Below, one piece after another: positions 11,930 through 23,206 of a stretch of 64,000 nucleotides of DNA (position 1 is the first letter of the stretch; each line of letters opens with the position of its first letter). The translations under genes and the position numbers were made by a program. The notes under the pieces were generated by a model. That model made no database searches. It was not told the DNA's origin and worked only from the letters and a program-made list of their open reading frames with translations. This DNA comes from Mycobacterium sp. (GTDB lineage Bacteria; Actinomycetota; Actinomycetes; Mycobacteriales; Mycobacteriaceae), in NCBI GenBank assembly GCA_019236925.1, contig JAFAID010000190.1:1-64000 (forward strand), written 5' to 3'.

Positions 11930-12718
11930 ATGACGGAGCAGGAGCCGAGGAGCCCCAACGGCGCCGATGCATTTCCTCCCGACGGACATCCCGTTGGCGA
12001 ACCGGCGAGTCGGCCCAAGTACTCCCGCGTACTGCTCAAACTCGGTGGCGAGATGTTCGGCGGGGGACAGGTCGGGCTCGATCCCGATGTGGTGGCGCAG
12101 GTGGCCCGTCAGATCGCCGAGGTGGTCCGCAGGGGCGTCCAGGTCGCTGTCGTCATCGGCGGCGGCAACTTCTTCCGGGGCGCACAGCTTCAGCAACGCG
12201 GTATGGAACGCACCCGCTCGGACTATATGGGGATGCTCGGCACGGTCATGAATAGCCTTGCGTTGCAAGACTTTCTTGAGAAAGAGGGCATCGTCACCCG
12301 AGTTCAGACCGCCATTACGATGGGCCAGGTCGCCGAGCCGTACATTCCGCTGCGCGCGCGGCGTCACCTGGAAAAAGGACGTGTGGTGATCTTCGGCGCC
12401 GGCATGGGGCTGCCGTATTTCTCGACCGATACCACGGCCGCGCAACGGGCATTGGAGATCGGCGCCGACGTGGTCCTGATGGCCAAGGCCGTCGATGGCG
12501 TCTTCACCGAGGATCCGCGGGTGAACCCTCGGGCCGAGTTGCTTACCGCTATCACTCATCGGGAAGTCATCGACCGGGGGCTGCGGGTGGCCGATGCCAC
12601 CGCGTTCAGTCTGTGCATGGACAATGGCATGCCGATTCTGGTGTTCAACCTGCTTACCGATGGCAATATTGCTCGCGCGGTTGCGGGTGAGAAGATCGGA
12701 ACGCTGGTCACCACCTGA
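11930..12718 (+). CDS. pyrH: UMP kinase
   Basis: [52 protein letters not shown] upstream of ATG 11930. Confidence 0.96.
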   Translation: MTEQEPRSPNGADAFPPDGHPVGEPASRPKYSRVLLKLGGEMFGGGQVGLDPDVVAQVARQIAEVVRRGVQVAVVIGGGNFFRGAQLQQRGMERTRSDYMGMLGTVMNSLALQDFLEKEGIVTRVQTAITMGQVAEPYIPLRARRHLEKGRVVIFGAGMGLPYFSTDTTAAQRALEIGADVVLMAKAVDGVFTEDPRVNPRAELLTAITHREVIDRGLRVADATAFSLCMDNGMPILVFNLLTDGNIARAVAGEKIGTLVTT

Positions 12719-12750
12719 TGGTGCACCGCGGGCGCACATGAAAACGCCCG

Positions 12751-12790
12751 CGATGATGCAGCGCAGCGATGAGAAGGAGCGGCGCAGATG
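12751..12790 (+). repeat. MIRU-like translational-coupling repeat upstream of frr
   Basis: CGATGATGCAGCGCAGCGATGAGAAGGAGCGGCGCAGATG; similar copy at 32367-32407. Confidence 0.6.
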
Positions 12791-13345
12791 ATTGACGAGA
12801 CTCTCTTCGACGCCGAAGAGAAGATGGAGAAAGCGGTGTCGGTGAGCCGCGACGATCTGTCGACCATCCGTACTGGCCGCGCCACCCCGGGGATGTTCTC
12901 CCGCATCGTGATCGACTACTACGGTTCGGCCACCCCGATCACCCAGCTAGCCAGCATCAATGTTCCAGAAGCGCGCCTGGTCGTCATCAAGCCGTACGAG
13001 GCGAGCCAGCTCGGGGCCATCGAGAACGCGATTCGTAGCTCCGATCTGGGGGTGAATCCGACCAACGACGGCACGCTGATCCGGGTTGCGGTACCCCAGC
13101 TGACCGAGGAACGCCGTCGCGAACTCGTCAAGCAAGCCAAAGCCAAGGGCGAGGACGCCAAGGTTTCGGTGCGCAACATCCGCCGCAAGGCGATGGAGGA
13201 GCTACACCGCATCCGCAAGGACGGCGAGGCCGGTGAGGACGAGGTCGCGCGCGCCGAGAAGGACCTGGACAAGACCACCCACCAGTACGTGACCCAGATC
13301 GACGAACTGGTCAAGCACAAAGAAGGCGAGCTGCTGGAGGTCTAG
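12788..13345 (+). CDS. frr: Ribosome recycling factor
   Basis: [37 protein letters not shown]. Confidence 0.98.
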   Translation: MIDETLFDAEEKMEKAVSVSRDDLSTIRTGRATPGMFSRIVIDYYGSATPITQLASINVPEARLVVIKPYEASQLGAIENAIRSSDLGVNPTNDGTLIRVAVPQLTEERRRELVKQAKAKGEDAKVSVRNIRRKAMEELHRIRKDGEAGEDEVARAEKDLDKTTHQYVTQIDELVKHKEGELLEV

Positions 13346-13368
13346 CGGCCGTTCAGCTAACGACTTCC

Positions 13369-14298
13369 GTGGCAGACACTGACACCGGCGCAGACACCCC
13401 GGCCGAAGGTTCGGTGCAAGAGCCCCTGCCCAAGGGACGGAAGAAGCCGAAGAAGTCCCGGGCCGGCCGGAATCTGCCAGCCGCGATCGCCGTCGGCGTG
13501 GCCCTCGCAGCGACCATCATCGCGATCTTGATATGGGACCGAATCCTGTGGGTCCCACTGGTCGCTGCCGCCATCGCCATGGCCACCTATGAGGTGGTGC
13601 GACGGCTCCGCGAGGCCGGTTACGTCATCCCGGTCATTCCGCTCTTGATCGGCGGCCAACTGATGATCTGGCTGACCTGGCCGTACCACGCGGCCGGAGC
13701 GCTCGCCGGCTTCGGCGCCACGGCGGTGGTCTGCATGTTCTGGCGGTTGGCGCTGAAAGGCACGCCCGCATCGCACGGTTCCGACGGCGCCGATTCACCG
13801 TCGGCAAACTACCTACGGGATGTCTCGGCCACGGTCTTCCTGGCCGCTTGGGTGCCGTTGTTCGCGTCGTTCGGTGTGCTGCTCGTCTATCCCCCCGACG
13901 GATCGGGACGGGTGTTCTGCCTGATGATTGGCGTGGTTTGTTCGGATGTCGGCGGCTACGCCGTGGGGGTGCTCTTCGGTAAGCATCCGATGGTCCCGGC
14001 GATCAGCCCGAACAAGTCGTGGGAGGGTCTGGCCGGTTCGCTGTTGTTCGGCGTCACCGCGACCGCGCTGACCGCGATCCTGTTGGTCCACAAACCGATC
14101 TGGGTCGGGGTGCTATTGGGCTTCACGCTGGTGGCCACTGCCACCCTGGGCGACCTGGTGGAATCGCAAATCAAGCGTGACCTGGGCATCAAGGACATGG
14201 GCCGGATTCTCCCCGGCCACGGCGGCCTGATGGACCGACTGGACGGAACGTTGCCGTCGGCGGTCGCGACCTGGATCTTCCTGACTCTGGTGGGCTGA
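13369..14298 (+). CDS. cdsA: Phosphatidate cytidylyltransferase
   Basis: Multiple TM helices; [37 protein letters not shown] signature. Confidence 0.96.
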   Translation: MADTDTGADTPAEGSVQEPLPKGRKKPKKSRAGRNLPAAIAVGVALAATIIAILIWDRILWVPLVAAAIAMATYEVVRRLREAGYVIPVIPLLIGGQLMIWLTWPYHAAGALAGFGATAVVCMFWRLALKGTPASHGSDGADSPSANYLRDVSATVFLAAWVPLFASFGVLLVYPPDGSGRVFCLMIGVVCSDVGGYAVGVLFGKHPMVPAISPNKSWEGLAGSLLFGVTATALTAILLVHKPIWVGVLLGFTLVATATLGDLVESQIKRDLGIKDMGRILPGHGGLMDRLDGTLPSAVATWIFLTLVG

Positions 14299-14335
14299 CC
14301 GCGCCGCCGCGCCGGGGACGGATACTGGTCGTGAA

Positions 14336-15415
14336 ATGAAGCAACAGCTGGTATTCGAGGCACCGCGCCGGCGGCTGCCGCCGCGGCATCTGGCCGACCT
14401 TGACGAGGTCCAGCGCGTCGACGCCGTCGCGGCACTGCGCCTGCCGCCGTTTCGCGCCAAGCAACTCGCCCACCAGTACTACGGTCGGCTGATCGCTGAC
14501 CCGCAGCAGATGACCGATCTGCCGGCCGCGATCCGCGGACAGGTGGCCGACGCGCTCTTCCCGAATCTGCTGACCGTCACCCGGGAAATCGCCTGCGACG
14601 ACGGCCAGACCCGCAAAACGCTGTGGCGGGCTGTCGACGGCACCAGCTTCGAGTCGGTGCTGATGCGTTATCCGCAGCGCAACACGGTGTGCATCTCGTC
14701 GCAGGCGGGCTGCGGCATGGCCTGCCCGTTCTGCGCCACCGGGCAGGGCGGTCTGACGCGAAACCTATCGACCGCCGAGATCTTGGAGCAAGTACGCGCC
14801 GCGGCCGTGGCACTGCGTGACGACTGGGGTGACCGGTTGTCCAATGTGGTGTTCATGGGGATGGGGGAGCCGCTGGCTAACTACGCCAGGGTGCTGGTAG
14901 CCGTGCGCGGCATCACGAACGGTTTCGGGATCTCGGCCCGATCGGTGACGGTGTCGACGGTCGGACTGGCCCCGGCAATCCGCAAACTCGCCGACGAGCG
15001 GCTCGGGGTGACGCTGGCGCTGTCACTGCACGCCCCTGACGACGAGCTGCGCGACACGCTGGTGCCGGTCAACACCCGCTGGAAGGTTGGCGAAGCGCTG
15101 GATGCTGCCCGTTACTACGCGGACGTGACCCGTCGGCGAGTATCGGTGGAATATGCCCTGATTCGCGATGTCAACGACCAACCATGGCGCGCAGACCTGC
15201 TGGGTAAGCGGCTGCATCGCGCGCTCGGTCCGCTGGTGCACGTCAACGTCATTCCGCTGAACCCGACGCCGGGCAGCGACTGGGACGCCAGCCCGATGGC
15301 CGCGCAGCGCGAGTTCGTCCGGCGGGTCCGCGCCGCCGGCGTGCCCTGCACCGTACGGGACACCCGCGGCCGCGAGATCGCCGCCGCGTGTGGCCAGCTG
15401 GCCGCCGACGGCTGA
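14336..15415 (+). CDS. rlmN: 23S rRNA/tRNA adenine-C2 methyltransferase (radical SAM)
   Basis: [35 protein letters not shown]. Confidence 0.96.
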   Translation: MKQQLVFEAPRRRLPPRHLADLDEVQRVDAVAALRLPPFRAKQLAHQYYGRLIADPQQMTDLPAAIRGQVADALFPNLLTVTREIACDDGQTRKTLWRAVDGTSFESVLMRYPQRNTVCISSQAGCGMACPFCATGQGGLTRNLSTAEILEQVRAAAVALRDDWGDRLSNVVFMGMGEPLANYARVLVAVRGITNGFGISARSVTVSTVGLAPAIRKLADERLGVTLALSLHAPDDELRDTLVPVNTRWKVGEALDAARYYADVTRRRVSVEYALIRDVNDQPWRADLLGKRLHRALGPLVHVNVIPLNPTPGSDWDASPMAAQREFVRRVRAAGVPCTVRDTRGREIAAACGQLAADG

Positions 15416-15488
15416 GCAACACCCGCGTGAACCCGACGAGGGCGATCAACGTCTTCCACTGTGTACGGTCAGCAAAGGAGACGCGCAT

Positions 15489-15989
15489 ATGAGAGTCCGA
15501 CTCTTGCTTGGAAGATTGGCGTTCGGCCTGGCCGCCGCCGCCCTGGTTTTCGGGCTGAGCACTGCGCCGCGGGCGCTGGCGGCCGACGATCGATTGCAGT
15601 TCAGCGGGTCCACGCTGTCCGGTGCGCCCTTCAATGCCTCGGGCTTGCAAGGCAAGCGTGCTGTGCTGTGGTTCTGGACGCCGTGGTGCCCGTTCTGCAA
15701 CGCCGAAGCTCCCGGCCTCAGCCAAGTGGCTGCCGCTAATCCGGCGGTCACGTTCGTTGGCGTCGCGGCTCATTCCGACGTTGCGGCGATGCAGAACTTC
15801 GTGTCGAAGTACAACCTGAACTTCACCAACCTCAATGACGCCGATGGCTCGATCTGGGCCCGTTACAACGTGCCCTGGCAGCCGGCGTGGGTGTTCTACA
15901 ACTCCGACGGGACGTCCACGTTTGTGAACAATCCCAGCGCGGCGATGTCCCAGCAGGAGTTGTCCGGTCGGGTGACGGCGCTGAAGTAG
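15489..15989 (+). CDS. mpt53: Secreted thioredoxin-fold oxidoreductase (MPT53/DsbE-like)
   Basis: Signal peptide; LWFWTPWCPFCNAEAPGLSQV CxxC motif. Confidence 0.92.
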   Translation: MRVRLLLGRLAFGLAAAALVFGLSTAPRALAADDRLQFSGSTLSGAPFNASGLQGKRAVLWFWTPWCPFCNAEAPGLSQVAAANPAVTFVGVAAHSDVAAMQNFVSKYNLNFTNLNDADGSIWARYNVPWQPAWVFYNSDGTSTFVNNPSAAMSQQELSGRVTALK

Positions 15990-15991
15990 CT

Positions 15992-16873
15992 GTGGACCAG
16001 GGCCTAGTCAGCTTGGCGTTTGCCGCCGGACTGGTTGCGGCGCTGAACCCATGCGGTTTTGCCATGCTGCCCGCCTACCTCGTTCTGGTGATACGCGGAG
16101 AGGGTGCCGGTGATCGGCAGACTCGCACCGGTACGTCGACGGGATTGGCCGCGGTCGGCCGGGCCTTGGCGGCGACCGCCGGCATGGGCCTGGGGTTCTT
16201 GACGGTGTTCGGGCTGTTCGGAGCGCTCACCATATCGGCGGGCGGCACCGTGCAGCGTTATCTGCCATATCTGGTCGCAGTGATCGGCGTTGTGCTTGTC
16301 GCCCTGGGGATTTGGCTTCTGTTAGGCCGAGAGCTGACGCTGTTGACACCCCGGTATCCGGGCGCGCGATGGGCTCCGACGGCTCGGCTCGGGTCGATGT
16401 ATGGCTACGGCGTGGGGTATGCGATCACCTCGCTGTCATGCACCGTCGGCCCGTTTCTGGCGGTCACCGCCGCCGGTCTGCGCCGCGGTTCGGTGATCGG
16501 CAGCGCGTCGGTCTACCTCGCCTATATCGCGGGCCTCACCTTGGTCGTCGGCGTGCTGGCCGTTGCCGCCGCGGTCGCGAGTTCGGCGGTGGTGAATCGC
16601 CTGCGGCGAATCTTGCCGTACGTCAACCGGATCAGCGGCGCGTTGCTGATCCTCGTTGGCATGTATGTGGGCTATTACGCCTTCTATGAGATCCGTTTGC
16701 ACAGCGCCGAGGGCCTCCAGCCCGATGTGCTCCTCGCGGTAGCCGGCCGCGTGCAAGGCGCGCTCGCCGGCTGGGTGCACCAGCACGGCGCGTGGCCGTG
16801 GGTGCTGGCGTTCGCAGTGCTGGTGGCGTGCGCACTCGTCGGCGCCGTGTACCGGCGGGCGCGGCGTAGCTGA
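15992..16873 (+). CDS. CcdA/DsbD-like cytochrome c biogenesis membrane protein
   Basis: VSLAFAAGLVAALNPCGFAMLPAYLVLV, multiple TM helices, GTG 15992 two bases after mpt53 stop. Confidence 0.88.
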   Translation: MDQGLVSLAFAAGLVAALNPCGFAMLPAYLVLVIRGEGAGDRQTRTGTSTGLAAVGRALAATAGMGLGFLTVFGLFGALTISAGGTVQRYLPYLVAVIGVVLVALGIWLLLGRELTLLTPRYPGARWAPTARLGSMYGYGVGYAITSLSCTVGPFLAVTAAGLRRGSVIGSASVYLAYIAGLTLVVGVLAVAAAVASSAVVNRLRRILPYVNRISGALLILVGMYVGYYAFYEIRLHSAEGLQPDVLLAVAGRVQGALAGWVHQHGAWPWVLAFAVLVACALVGAVYRRARRS

Positions 16874-16910
16874 GCTGCGCCGGTGGCGCGCGCACCAAGA
16901 TGACGCTTGT

Positions 16911-16933
16911 GGTGACATCAAAATGATGTCACC
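16911..16933. promoter_or_regulatory. Perfect palindromic operator
   Basis: GGTGACATCA-aaa-TGATGTCACC, 10-bp arms, ends 8 nt before ATG 16942. Confidence 0.75.
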
Positions 16934-16941
16934 ATGACACC

Positions 16942-17421
16942 ATGGATTTGCAGCCGTACGTGGAAGCGGTACGTCATGAGTTGAACCTGGCCGCCGCGGC
17001 CGGCGGCGCCGAGGCGCAAGCGGTGGCCGATCGGCTCAGCGCGCCACTGGAGTCGGCGATCCGCCTCGCCCTGCTAGAAGCGCTATCGGCCGGCGTCGAA
17101 GAGATCACCAGCGAGCTCGCCCCACGTTCGGTCGAGGTGCGGCTGCGCGGGCGTGATCCCGAGTTCGTCGTCAGCGCCCCGCTTGACGAGCCGTCGGCCC
17201 ACCAGCCTTTCGACGTCGCGTTCGGCGACGACGAAGGCGGCACCTGGCGAATCACCCTGCGGCTTCCGGAAAGTCTGCGTGCCGCGGTCGAAGCTGCGAC
17301 GCGCCACGACGGGTCGTCGCTGAACGCCTGGCTGGTCCGCGCGGTCGCGGCGGCCGTCCAGTCCAAAGCAGGCCGGGCCACACCCGGCAGCGCCCGGCAA
17401 GTAACCGGCTGGGTGCGCTGA
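16942..17421 (+). CDS. Protein with C-terminal ribbon-helix-helix (HicB/Arc-like) domain
   Basis: WRITLRLPESLRAAVEAATRHDGSSLNAWLVRAVAAAVQSK. Confidence 0.7.
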   Translation: MDLQPYVEAVRHELNLAAAAGGAEAQAVADRLSAPLESAIRLALLEALSAGVEEITSELAPRSVEVRLRGRDPEFVVSAPLDEPSAHQPFDVAFGDDEGGTWRITLRLPESLRAAVEAATRHDGSSLNAWLVRAVAAAVQSKAGRATPGSARQVTGWVR

Positions 17422-17454
17422 TATCGCTAGACACCCACATCGAAGGAGAAGCCC

Positions 17455-18264
17455 ATGCCCACTTACGACACCCCTGAGCCCATCGCGGTACGCGTCGAGG
17501 CCGCGGCCGGTTCCGTCCGGCTCGTCGCGACGGACCGAAACGACACGGTCGTGGCGGTGCGCGCCCACGACGAGTCCCGTGCCGCCGACGTGCGAGCAGC
17601 CGACCAGACCCAGGTGTACTACGACAACGGCAAGCTGACGGTGTCCGCGCGGCGCGGCTTCGCGCTCTTCCGCGGCGGCGCGGTCGACATCGACATCGCG
17701 CTGCCGTCGCGGTCCCGGCTGAAAGCCTCGGTGGCCTCGGCCGACGTGCGCGCGGAGGGCAGGTTCGCCGACTGCAAGATCACCTCGGCCAGCGGCGACG
17801 TTGACGTCGACGTGGTCGAGGGAAATCTCAAGGCGGCCACCGCTTCCGGATCGGTCACCGTGCAGGCGGTCGCCGGTAACGCATCGGTCGCGACGGCGTC
17901 CGGCAACGCGGCGATAGGTGAGCTCGACGGAGATCTGGCGTTCAAGGCTGCCAGTGGCGACCTCAGCGTTGCGCGGCTGTGCGGCAGCCTGCGTGCACAG
18001 ATGGCGTCGGGATCGGTCACGGTCACGACCGCAGTACGCGGCGCGATCTCGGCATTCACCAGCAGCGGCGAGGTCGGGGTCGGGGTGGTCGAAGGCACCG
18101 CCGCCCGATTGGACTTGATCACCGGCTCAGGTGCGGTCAGCAACCTGCTGGAGTCTGCCGACGGACCGGCCGAGGGCGACGACACCCTGCTAATTCACGT
18201 GCGCACCGGCTCTGGAGACATCGACATCCACCGGGCGGTTGCGACGCACAGCACTGCCGGCTGA
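17455..18264 (+). CDS. DUF4097 beta-solenoid repeat protein
   Basis: Repeating ITSASGDVDVDVVEGNLKAATASGSVTVQAVAGNASVATASGNAAIGEL units. Confidence 0.85.
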   Translation: MPTYDTPEPIAVRVEAAAGSVRLVATDRNDTVVAVRAHDESRAADVRAADQTQVYYDNGKLTVSARRGFALFRGGAVDIDIALPSRSRLKASVASADVRAEGRFADCKITSASGDVDVDVVEGNLKAATASGSVTVQAVAGNASVATASGNAAIGELDGDLAFKAASGDLSVARLCGSLRAQMASGSVTVTTAVRGAISAFTSSGEVGVGVVEGTAARLDLITGSGAVSNLLESADGPAEGDDTLLIHVRTGSGDIDIHRAVATHSTAG

Positions 18265-18269
18265 TCCGG

Positions 18270-18569
18270 CTACCTGAGCCAGCCGCGCCGACGGCCCCAC
18301 CAGTCACGCACGACGAGAAAAAGCGCCAGCGCGGCGAAGCCGATCAAGTACAAGTTCTCGATGTGGCCGACGTGGTTGCCGTCGAGCATCAACAGCAGCA
18401 GGAAGACGATGGTCAGGCCGACGATGTGCCAGTTGCGGTGGTTGATCTTGCTCCAGCCCCAGTGTGCGGACGGCACATCAGCGACGTCGACTTCGCCTGC
18501 GCGCTCCACCTCGGTACCGGCCACGGCAACTCCTCGGGTTGGGATCGGGATGCCTGCATATTTTGGCAT
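18270..18569 (-). CDS. Two-TM membrane protein (DUF2631, Rv2876-like)
   Basis: [62 protein letters not shown]. Confidence 0.8.
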   Translation of the reverse strand: MPKYAGIPIPTRGVAVAGTEVERAGEVDVADVPSAHWGWSKINHRNWHIVGLTIVFLLLLMLDGNHVGHIENLYLIGFAALALFLVVRDWWGRRRGWLR

Positions 18570-18613
18570 ATCGCGATTCGCCGGGCTCGTCGGTGGCGCG
18601 GCACAATAAGTGG

Positions 18614-19777
18614 GTGACCAATCGTCGCCTCAGGACCCTGGTGCTGGGCAGTACCGGCTCCATCGGCACCCAGGCGCTGGAAGTCATCGCCGCCAACCCG
18701 GATCGCTTCGAGCTGGTCGGCATGGCCGCCGGGGGCGCAAACCCGGACCTGCTCGCGCGGCAGCGCGCCGAGACCGGTGTCACCAACATCGCCGTCGCCG
18801 ACGAGCGCGCCGCGCACACCGTCGGCGACGTCACTTACCACGGGCCCGACGCGGTCACTCGGCTGATTGAGAACACCGACGCCGACGTCGTGCTCAACGC
18901 GCTGGTCGGTGCGCTGGGGTTGCAGCCGACGCTGACCGCGCTGGCCACGGGCGCCCGGCTGGCACTGGCGAACAAGGAATCCCTGATCGCCGGCGGACCG
19001 CTCGTGCTGCAGGCGGCGCGGCCCGGCCAGATCGTGCCGGTGGATTCCGAGCACTCCGCGCTGGCGCAATGCCTGCGCGGCGGCTCCCCGGATGAGGTCG
19101 CCAAGCTGGTGCTCACCGCCTCCGGCGGGCCGTTTCGCGGTTGGTCGGCCGCCGACCTTGAGCACGTCACGCCCGAGCAGGCCGGCGCGCATCCGACCTG
19201 GTCGATGGGGCCGATGAACACCCTGAACTCGGCGTCGCTGGTCAACAAGGGACTCGAGCTCATCGAAGCCCATCTGCTCTTCCGCATCCCGTACCGGCGG
19301 ATCGAAGTCGTCGTGCACCCGCAGTCGATCGCGCACTCCATGGTCACGTTCACCGACGGCTCGACGATCGCCCAGGCCAGTCCGCCGGACATGAAACTGC
19401 CGATCGCGCTGGCGCTCGGCTGGCCGGCCAGAGTGCCGGCTGTGGCCGCGGCGTGCGATTTCACCACCGCCTCGAGCTGGGAGTTCGAGCCACTGGACAC
19501 TCAGGTCTTCCCGGCGGTCGAACTGGCGCGCCAGGCCGGCGAGACGGGCGGCTGCATGACCGCCGTCTACAACGCGGCCAACGAAGAAGCGGCAGAGGCC
19601 TTCCTGGCGGGCCGGATCGGATTCCCGGCCATCGTGCGAACAATTGCCGACGTCCTGAGCGCCGCCGACCAGTGGGCCGCCGAACCCGCTACCGTGGAAG
19701 ACGTACTCGACGCGCAGCGCTGGGCCCGTGTGAAGGCCCGGCAGGCGGTCACACAGGAGGTCCTACCAACCCGATGA
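18614..19777 (+). CDS. dxr: 1-deoxy-D-xylulose 5-phosphate reductoisomerase
   Basis: [57 protein letters not shown]. Confidence 0.97.
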   Translation: MTNRRLRTLVLGSTGSIGTQALEVIAANPDRFELVGMAAGGANPDLLARQRAETGVTNIAVADERAAHTVGDVTYHGPDAVTRLIENTDADVVLNALVGALGLQPTLTALATGARLALANKESLIAGGPLVLQAARPGQIVPVDSEHSALAQCLRGGSPDEVAKLVLTASGGPFRGWSAADLEHVTPEQAGAHPTWSMGPMNTLNSASLVNKGLELIEAHLLFRIPYRRIEVVVHPQSIAHSMVTFTDGSTIAQASPPDMKLPIALALGWPARVPAVAAACDFTTASSWEFEPLDTQVFPAVELARQAGETGGCMTAVYNAANEEAAEAFLAGRIGFPAIVRTIADVLSAADQWAAEPATVEDVLDAQRWARVKARQAVTQEVLPTR

Positions 19778-20979
19778 TGTTCGTTATCGGCATTGTGCTG
19801 TTTGCGCTCGCCATCCTGATTTCAGTGGCGCTGCATGAGTGCGGCCACATGTGGGCCGCGCTGGCCACCGGGATGAAGGTGCGCCGTTATTTCGTCGGCT
19901 TCGGTCCGACGCTGTGGTCGACGCGGCGCGGCGAAACCGAGTACGGCGTCAAGGCCATTCCGGCCGGCGGTTTCTGCGACATCGCCGGCATGACGTCGGT
20001 CGAGGAACTTGCGCCCGACGAGCGCGACCGTGCCATGTGCAAGCAGAAGACCTGGAAACGCGTCGCGGTGTTGTTCGCCGGCCCGGGCATGAACTTCGTC
20101 ATCGGCCTGGTGCTGATCTACGTCATCGCGGTCACCTGGGGACTGCCGAACCTGCATCCCACCGCCGTTATCGGTCAAACCGCTTGTGCGGCTTCGGAAA
20201 TCAAACAAGGCCAATTCGAGAAGTGCACCGGCGACGGGCCTGCGGCCGCAGCCGGGATCAAGGCCGGCGATGTGGTGGTCAAGGTCGGCGACACTCCGGT
20301 CACCGACTTCTCCGACATGGCCGCCGCGGTGCAAAAGCTGCACGGCACCGTCCCGATCGTGATCAAGCGCGACGGCCAAACGATGACCAAGTACGTCGAC
20401 ATCACGCAGCGGCAGCGCTGGGTCACTGACGGCAACGGCGGCGCGAAGCCGTCGACGATCGGGGTAATGGGCGTGACGGGCACCGAACCCCGGCCGACGC
20501 GGTACAACGTCGTCACCGCCGTGCCGGCCACCTTTGCCTTCACCGGCAACCTGTCGGTGATGCTGGGCAAATCGCTGGTCGCCATCCCGACCAAGATCGG
20601 CGCCCTGATACACGCGATCGGCGGCGGCCAGCGCTCCCTGGATACGCCGATCAGCGTCGTCGGCGCCAGCATCATCGGCGGGGACACCGTCGATCATGGC
20701 GTCTGGATGGCGTTCTGGCTCTTCCTGGCGCAGCTGAATTTCATCCTGGGCGTCATCAACCTGTTGCCGCTGCTGCCGTTCGACGGCGGGCACATCGCCA
20801 TCGCGGTCTATGAAAAGCTGCGCAACATGATCCGGTCGGCGCGCGGCAAGGTCGCAGCGGCGCCGGTCAACTACCTCAAACTGATGCCCGCAACCTACGT
20901 AGTCTTGGTGCTGGTGGTCGGTTACATGCTGTTGACGGTGACCGCCGACGTGGTCAACCCGATCCGACTGTTCCAGTAG
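19774..20979 (+). CDS. rip1: RIP1/RseP site-2 intramembrane metalloprotease
   Basis: [15 protein letters not shown] (HExxH), PDZ region, [24 protein letters not shown] overlap with dxr. Confidence 0.95.
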   Translation: MMFVIGIVLFALAILISVALHECGHMWAALATGMKVRRYFVGFGPTLWSTRRGETEYGVKAIPAGGFCDIAGMTSVEELAPDERDRAMCKQKTWKRVAVLFAGPGMNFVIGLVLIYVIAVTWGLPNLHPTAVIGQTACAASEIKQGQFEKCTGDGPAAAAGIKAGDVVVKVGDTPVTDFSDMAAAVQKLHGTVPIVIKRDGQTMTKYVDITQRQRWVTDGNGGAKPSTIGVMGVTGTEPRPTRYNVVTAVPATFAFTGNLSVMLGKSLVAIPTKIGALIHAIGGGQRSLDTPISVVGASIIGGDTVDHGVWMAFWLFLAQLNFILGVINLLPLLPFDGGHIAIAVYEKLRNMIRSARGKVAAAPVNYLKLMPATYVVLVLVVGYMLLTVTADVVNPIRLFQ

Positions 20980-21046
20980 GCCTGACAGAAGGCTCGCAGA
21001 AAAGGCTCGCAAAAAAGGAAAAAAGGAAAGGAAGCGAAGGCAAACC

Positions 21047-22204
21047 GTGACCACAGGTCTGGGCATGCCGGCCGCCCCGGCGCCCACGCTGGCGCCACGA
21101 CGCAAGACGCGGCAACTGATGGTCCGCGATGTGGGGGTCGGTAGCGATCACCCGATTTCGGTGCAGTCGATGTGCACCACCAAGACGCACGACATCAACT
21201 CGACCTTGCAGCAGATCGCCGAGTTGACCGCCGCCGGCTGCGACATCGTCCGGGTGGCGTGCCCACGCCAGGAAGACGCCGACGCGTTACCGGCGATCGC
21301 CAAGAAGAGCAAGATTCCGGTCATCGCCGACATCCACTTCCAGCCGAAGTACATATTCGCGGCCATCGACGCCGGCTGCGCCGCGGTGCGGGTAAACCCC
21401 GGCAACATCAAGGAATTCGACGGCCGGGTGGGCGAGGTCGCCAAGGCCGCCGCCGCGGCCGGCATCCCGATCCGCATCGGCGTCAACGCCGGGTCGCTGG
21501 ACAAGCGATTCATGGAGAAGTACGGCAAGGCCACGCCCGAGGCGCTGGTCGAGTCGGCGCTGTGGGAAGCCTCGTTGTTCGAAGAGCACGGCTTCGGCAA
21601 CATCAAGATCAGCGTCAAGCACAACGACCCGGTCGTCATGGTCGCCGCCTACGAGCGGCTGGCCGCGCAATGCGATTACCCGTTGCACCTCGGTGTTACC
21701 GAGGCCGGTCCGGCTTTCCAGGGCACCATCAAGTCCGCGGTCGCCTTCGGCGCGCTGTTGTCGCGGGGCATCGGCGACACCATCCGGGTATCGCTGTCGG
21801 CGCCGCCCGTCGAAGAGGTCAAGGTCGGCACTCAGATCCTCGAGTCGCTGAACCTAAGGCCGCGCTCGCTGGAGATCGTGTCCTGCCCGTCGTGCGGTCG
21901 CGCCCAGGTGGATGTCTACACCCTGGCCAATGAGGTCACCGCCGGGCTCGACGGCCTCGATGTACCGCTGCGGGTGGCCGTAATGGGCTGTGTGGTCAAC
22001 GGTCCGGGGGAGGCCCGGGAGGCCGATCTCGGCGTCGCATCGGGCAACGGCAAGGGCCAGATCTTCGTCCGCGGCGAGGTGATCAAGACCGTGCCGGAGG
22101 CGCAGATCGTCGAAACGCTGATCGAGGAAGCCATGCGACTCGCCGCGGAGAAGGGCGCCACGGGCACAGAAGCAAGCGGTTCCCCTGTTGTGACCGTAAG
22201 CTGA
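21047..22204 (+). CDS. ispG: 4-hydroxy-3-methylbut-2-enyl diphosphate synthase
   Basis: [53 protein letters not shown]. Confidence 0.97.
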   Translation: MTTGLGMPAAPAPTLAPRRKTRQLMVRDVGVGSDHPISVQSMCTTKTHDINSTLQQIAELTAAGCDIVRVACPRQEDADALPAIAKKSKIPVIADIHFQPKYIFAAIDAGCAAVRVNPGNIKEFDGRVGEVAKAAAAAGIPIRIGVNAGSLDKRFMEKYGKATPEALVESALWEASLFEEHGFGNIKISVKHNDPVVMVAAYERLAAQCDYPLHLGVTEAGPAFQGTIKSAVAFGALLSRGIGDTIRVSLSAPPVEEVKVGTQILESLNLRPRSLEIVSCPSCGRAQVDVYTLANEVTAGLDGLDVPLRVAVMGCVVNGPGEAREADLGVASGNGKGQIFVRGEVIKTVPEAQIVETLIEEAMRLAAEKGATGTEASGSPVVTVS

Positions 22205-22259
22205 GACGTGGCTCACTCGAGCCAAACAGTCGGTCCCTAAAGAGCCAGGAAGAGTCAGC

Positions 22260-23114
22260 ATGTCGGCTCCGCCCATCCGTCGCTTGGTCAATGAGCGACG
22301 GGTGTCGGTAGTGCGCGACGGCGCCGCGGTGCGCCGTGTCTTTGACGACGATCCCATAGGGTCATGCATGGTCGCCGCCCGGGTGGCTGATCACGGCATG
22401 GACCCCAACGCGATCGGTGGCGAGTTGTGGACGCGCCGCGGCCCCGACGAGTCGCTGTGTTACGCCGGCGCGAACCTGATTCCGCTGCGCGGCCGGCTGA
22501 GCGATCTGTATGCGTTCGCCGACGCGGCGCTGACCGCGTCGCGACGGTGTTCGTCACTGGTCGGCCGGGCAGAGTTCGTGATGCCGATGTGGCAGCGGTT
22601 GGCGCCGGCGTGGGGCCCGGCCCGGGATGTGCGTGAGCATCAGCCGTTGATGTCGCTGAATTCGATGCCGACCTGTGCGATCGATCCGGACGTGCGCCAG
22701 GTGCGGCCCGACGAGATCGACACCTACCTGGTGGCCGCGGTCGACATGTTCATCGGCGAGGTCGGCGTCGACCCGCGGCTCGGCGACGGCGGCCGCGGCT
22801 ACCGGCGTCGGGTGGCCAGCCTGATCGCGGCCGGTCGAGCGTGGGCCCGCTTCGAGGACGGCCAGGTGATCTTCAAGGCCGAAGTCGGGTCTCAGTCGCC
22901 GGCGGTCAGCCAGATCCAAGGGGTTTGGGTGCATCCCGAGTGGCGCGGCCGAGGTCTGGGCACCGCCGGCACCGCGACGCTGGCAGCGGTGATCGTGGGC
23001 ACCGGTCGCATCGCCAGCTTGTACGTGAACGACTTCAACACGGTCGCCCGGGCAACCTACGACCGAATCGGCTTCGTCGAAGTCGGCACCTTCGCGACGG
23101 TCCTGCTGGACTGA
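22260..23114 (+). CDS. GNAT-family acetyltransferase (DUF4081 + GNAT, Rv2867c-like)
   Basis: IQGVWVHPEWRGRGLGTAGTATLAAV, YVNDFNTVARATYDRIGFVEVGTF. Confidence 0.88.
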   Translation: MSAPPIRRLVNERRVSVVRDGAAVRRVFDDDPIGSCMVAARVADHGMDPNAIGGELWTRRGPDESLCYAGANLIPLRGRLSDLYAFADAALTASRRCSSLVGRAEFVMPMWQRLAPAWGPARDVREHQPLMSLNSMPTCAIDPDVRQVRPDEIDTYLVAAVDMFIGEVGVDPRLGDGGRGYRRRVASLIAAGRAWARFEDGQVIFKAEVGSQSPAVSQIQGVWVHPEWRGRGLGTAGTATLAAVIVGTGRIASLYVNDFNTVARATYDRIGFVEVGTFATVLLD

Positions 23115-23206
23115 GTTCGGCGCGAACCCCCGTCGTTACCGCGTAACGATTCAATCTCGGTGCGCCTCCGCCGATCCGGCGGCACGATTTCATAACATCT
23201 GCCTCA

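Noticed and set aside
16942-17421. Classical toxin-antitoxin pair
   Set aside because: RHH protein present but no PIN, HicA, RelE or MazF-like partner is adjacent; DUF4097 is not a known toxin.
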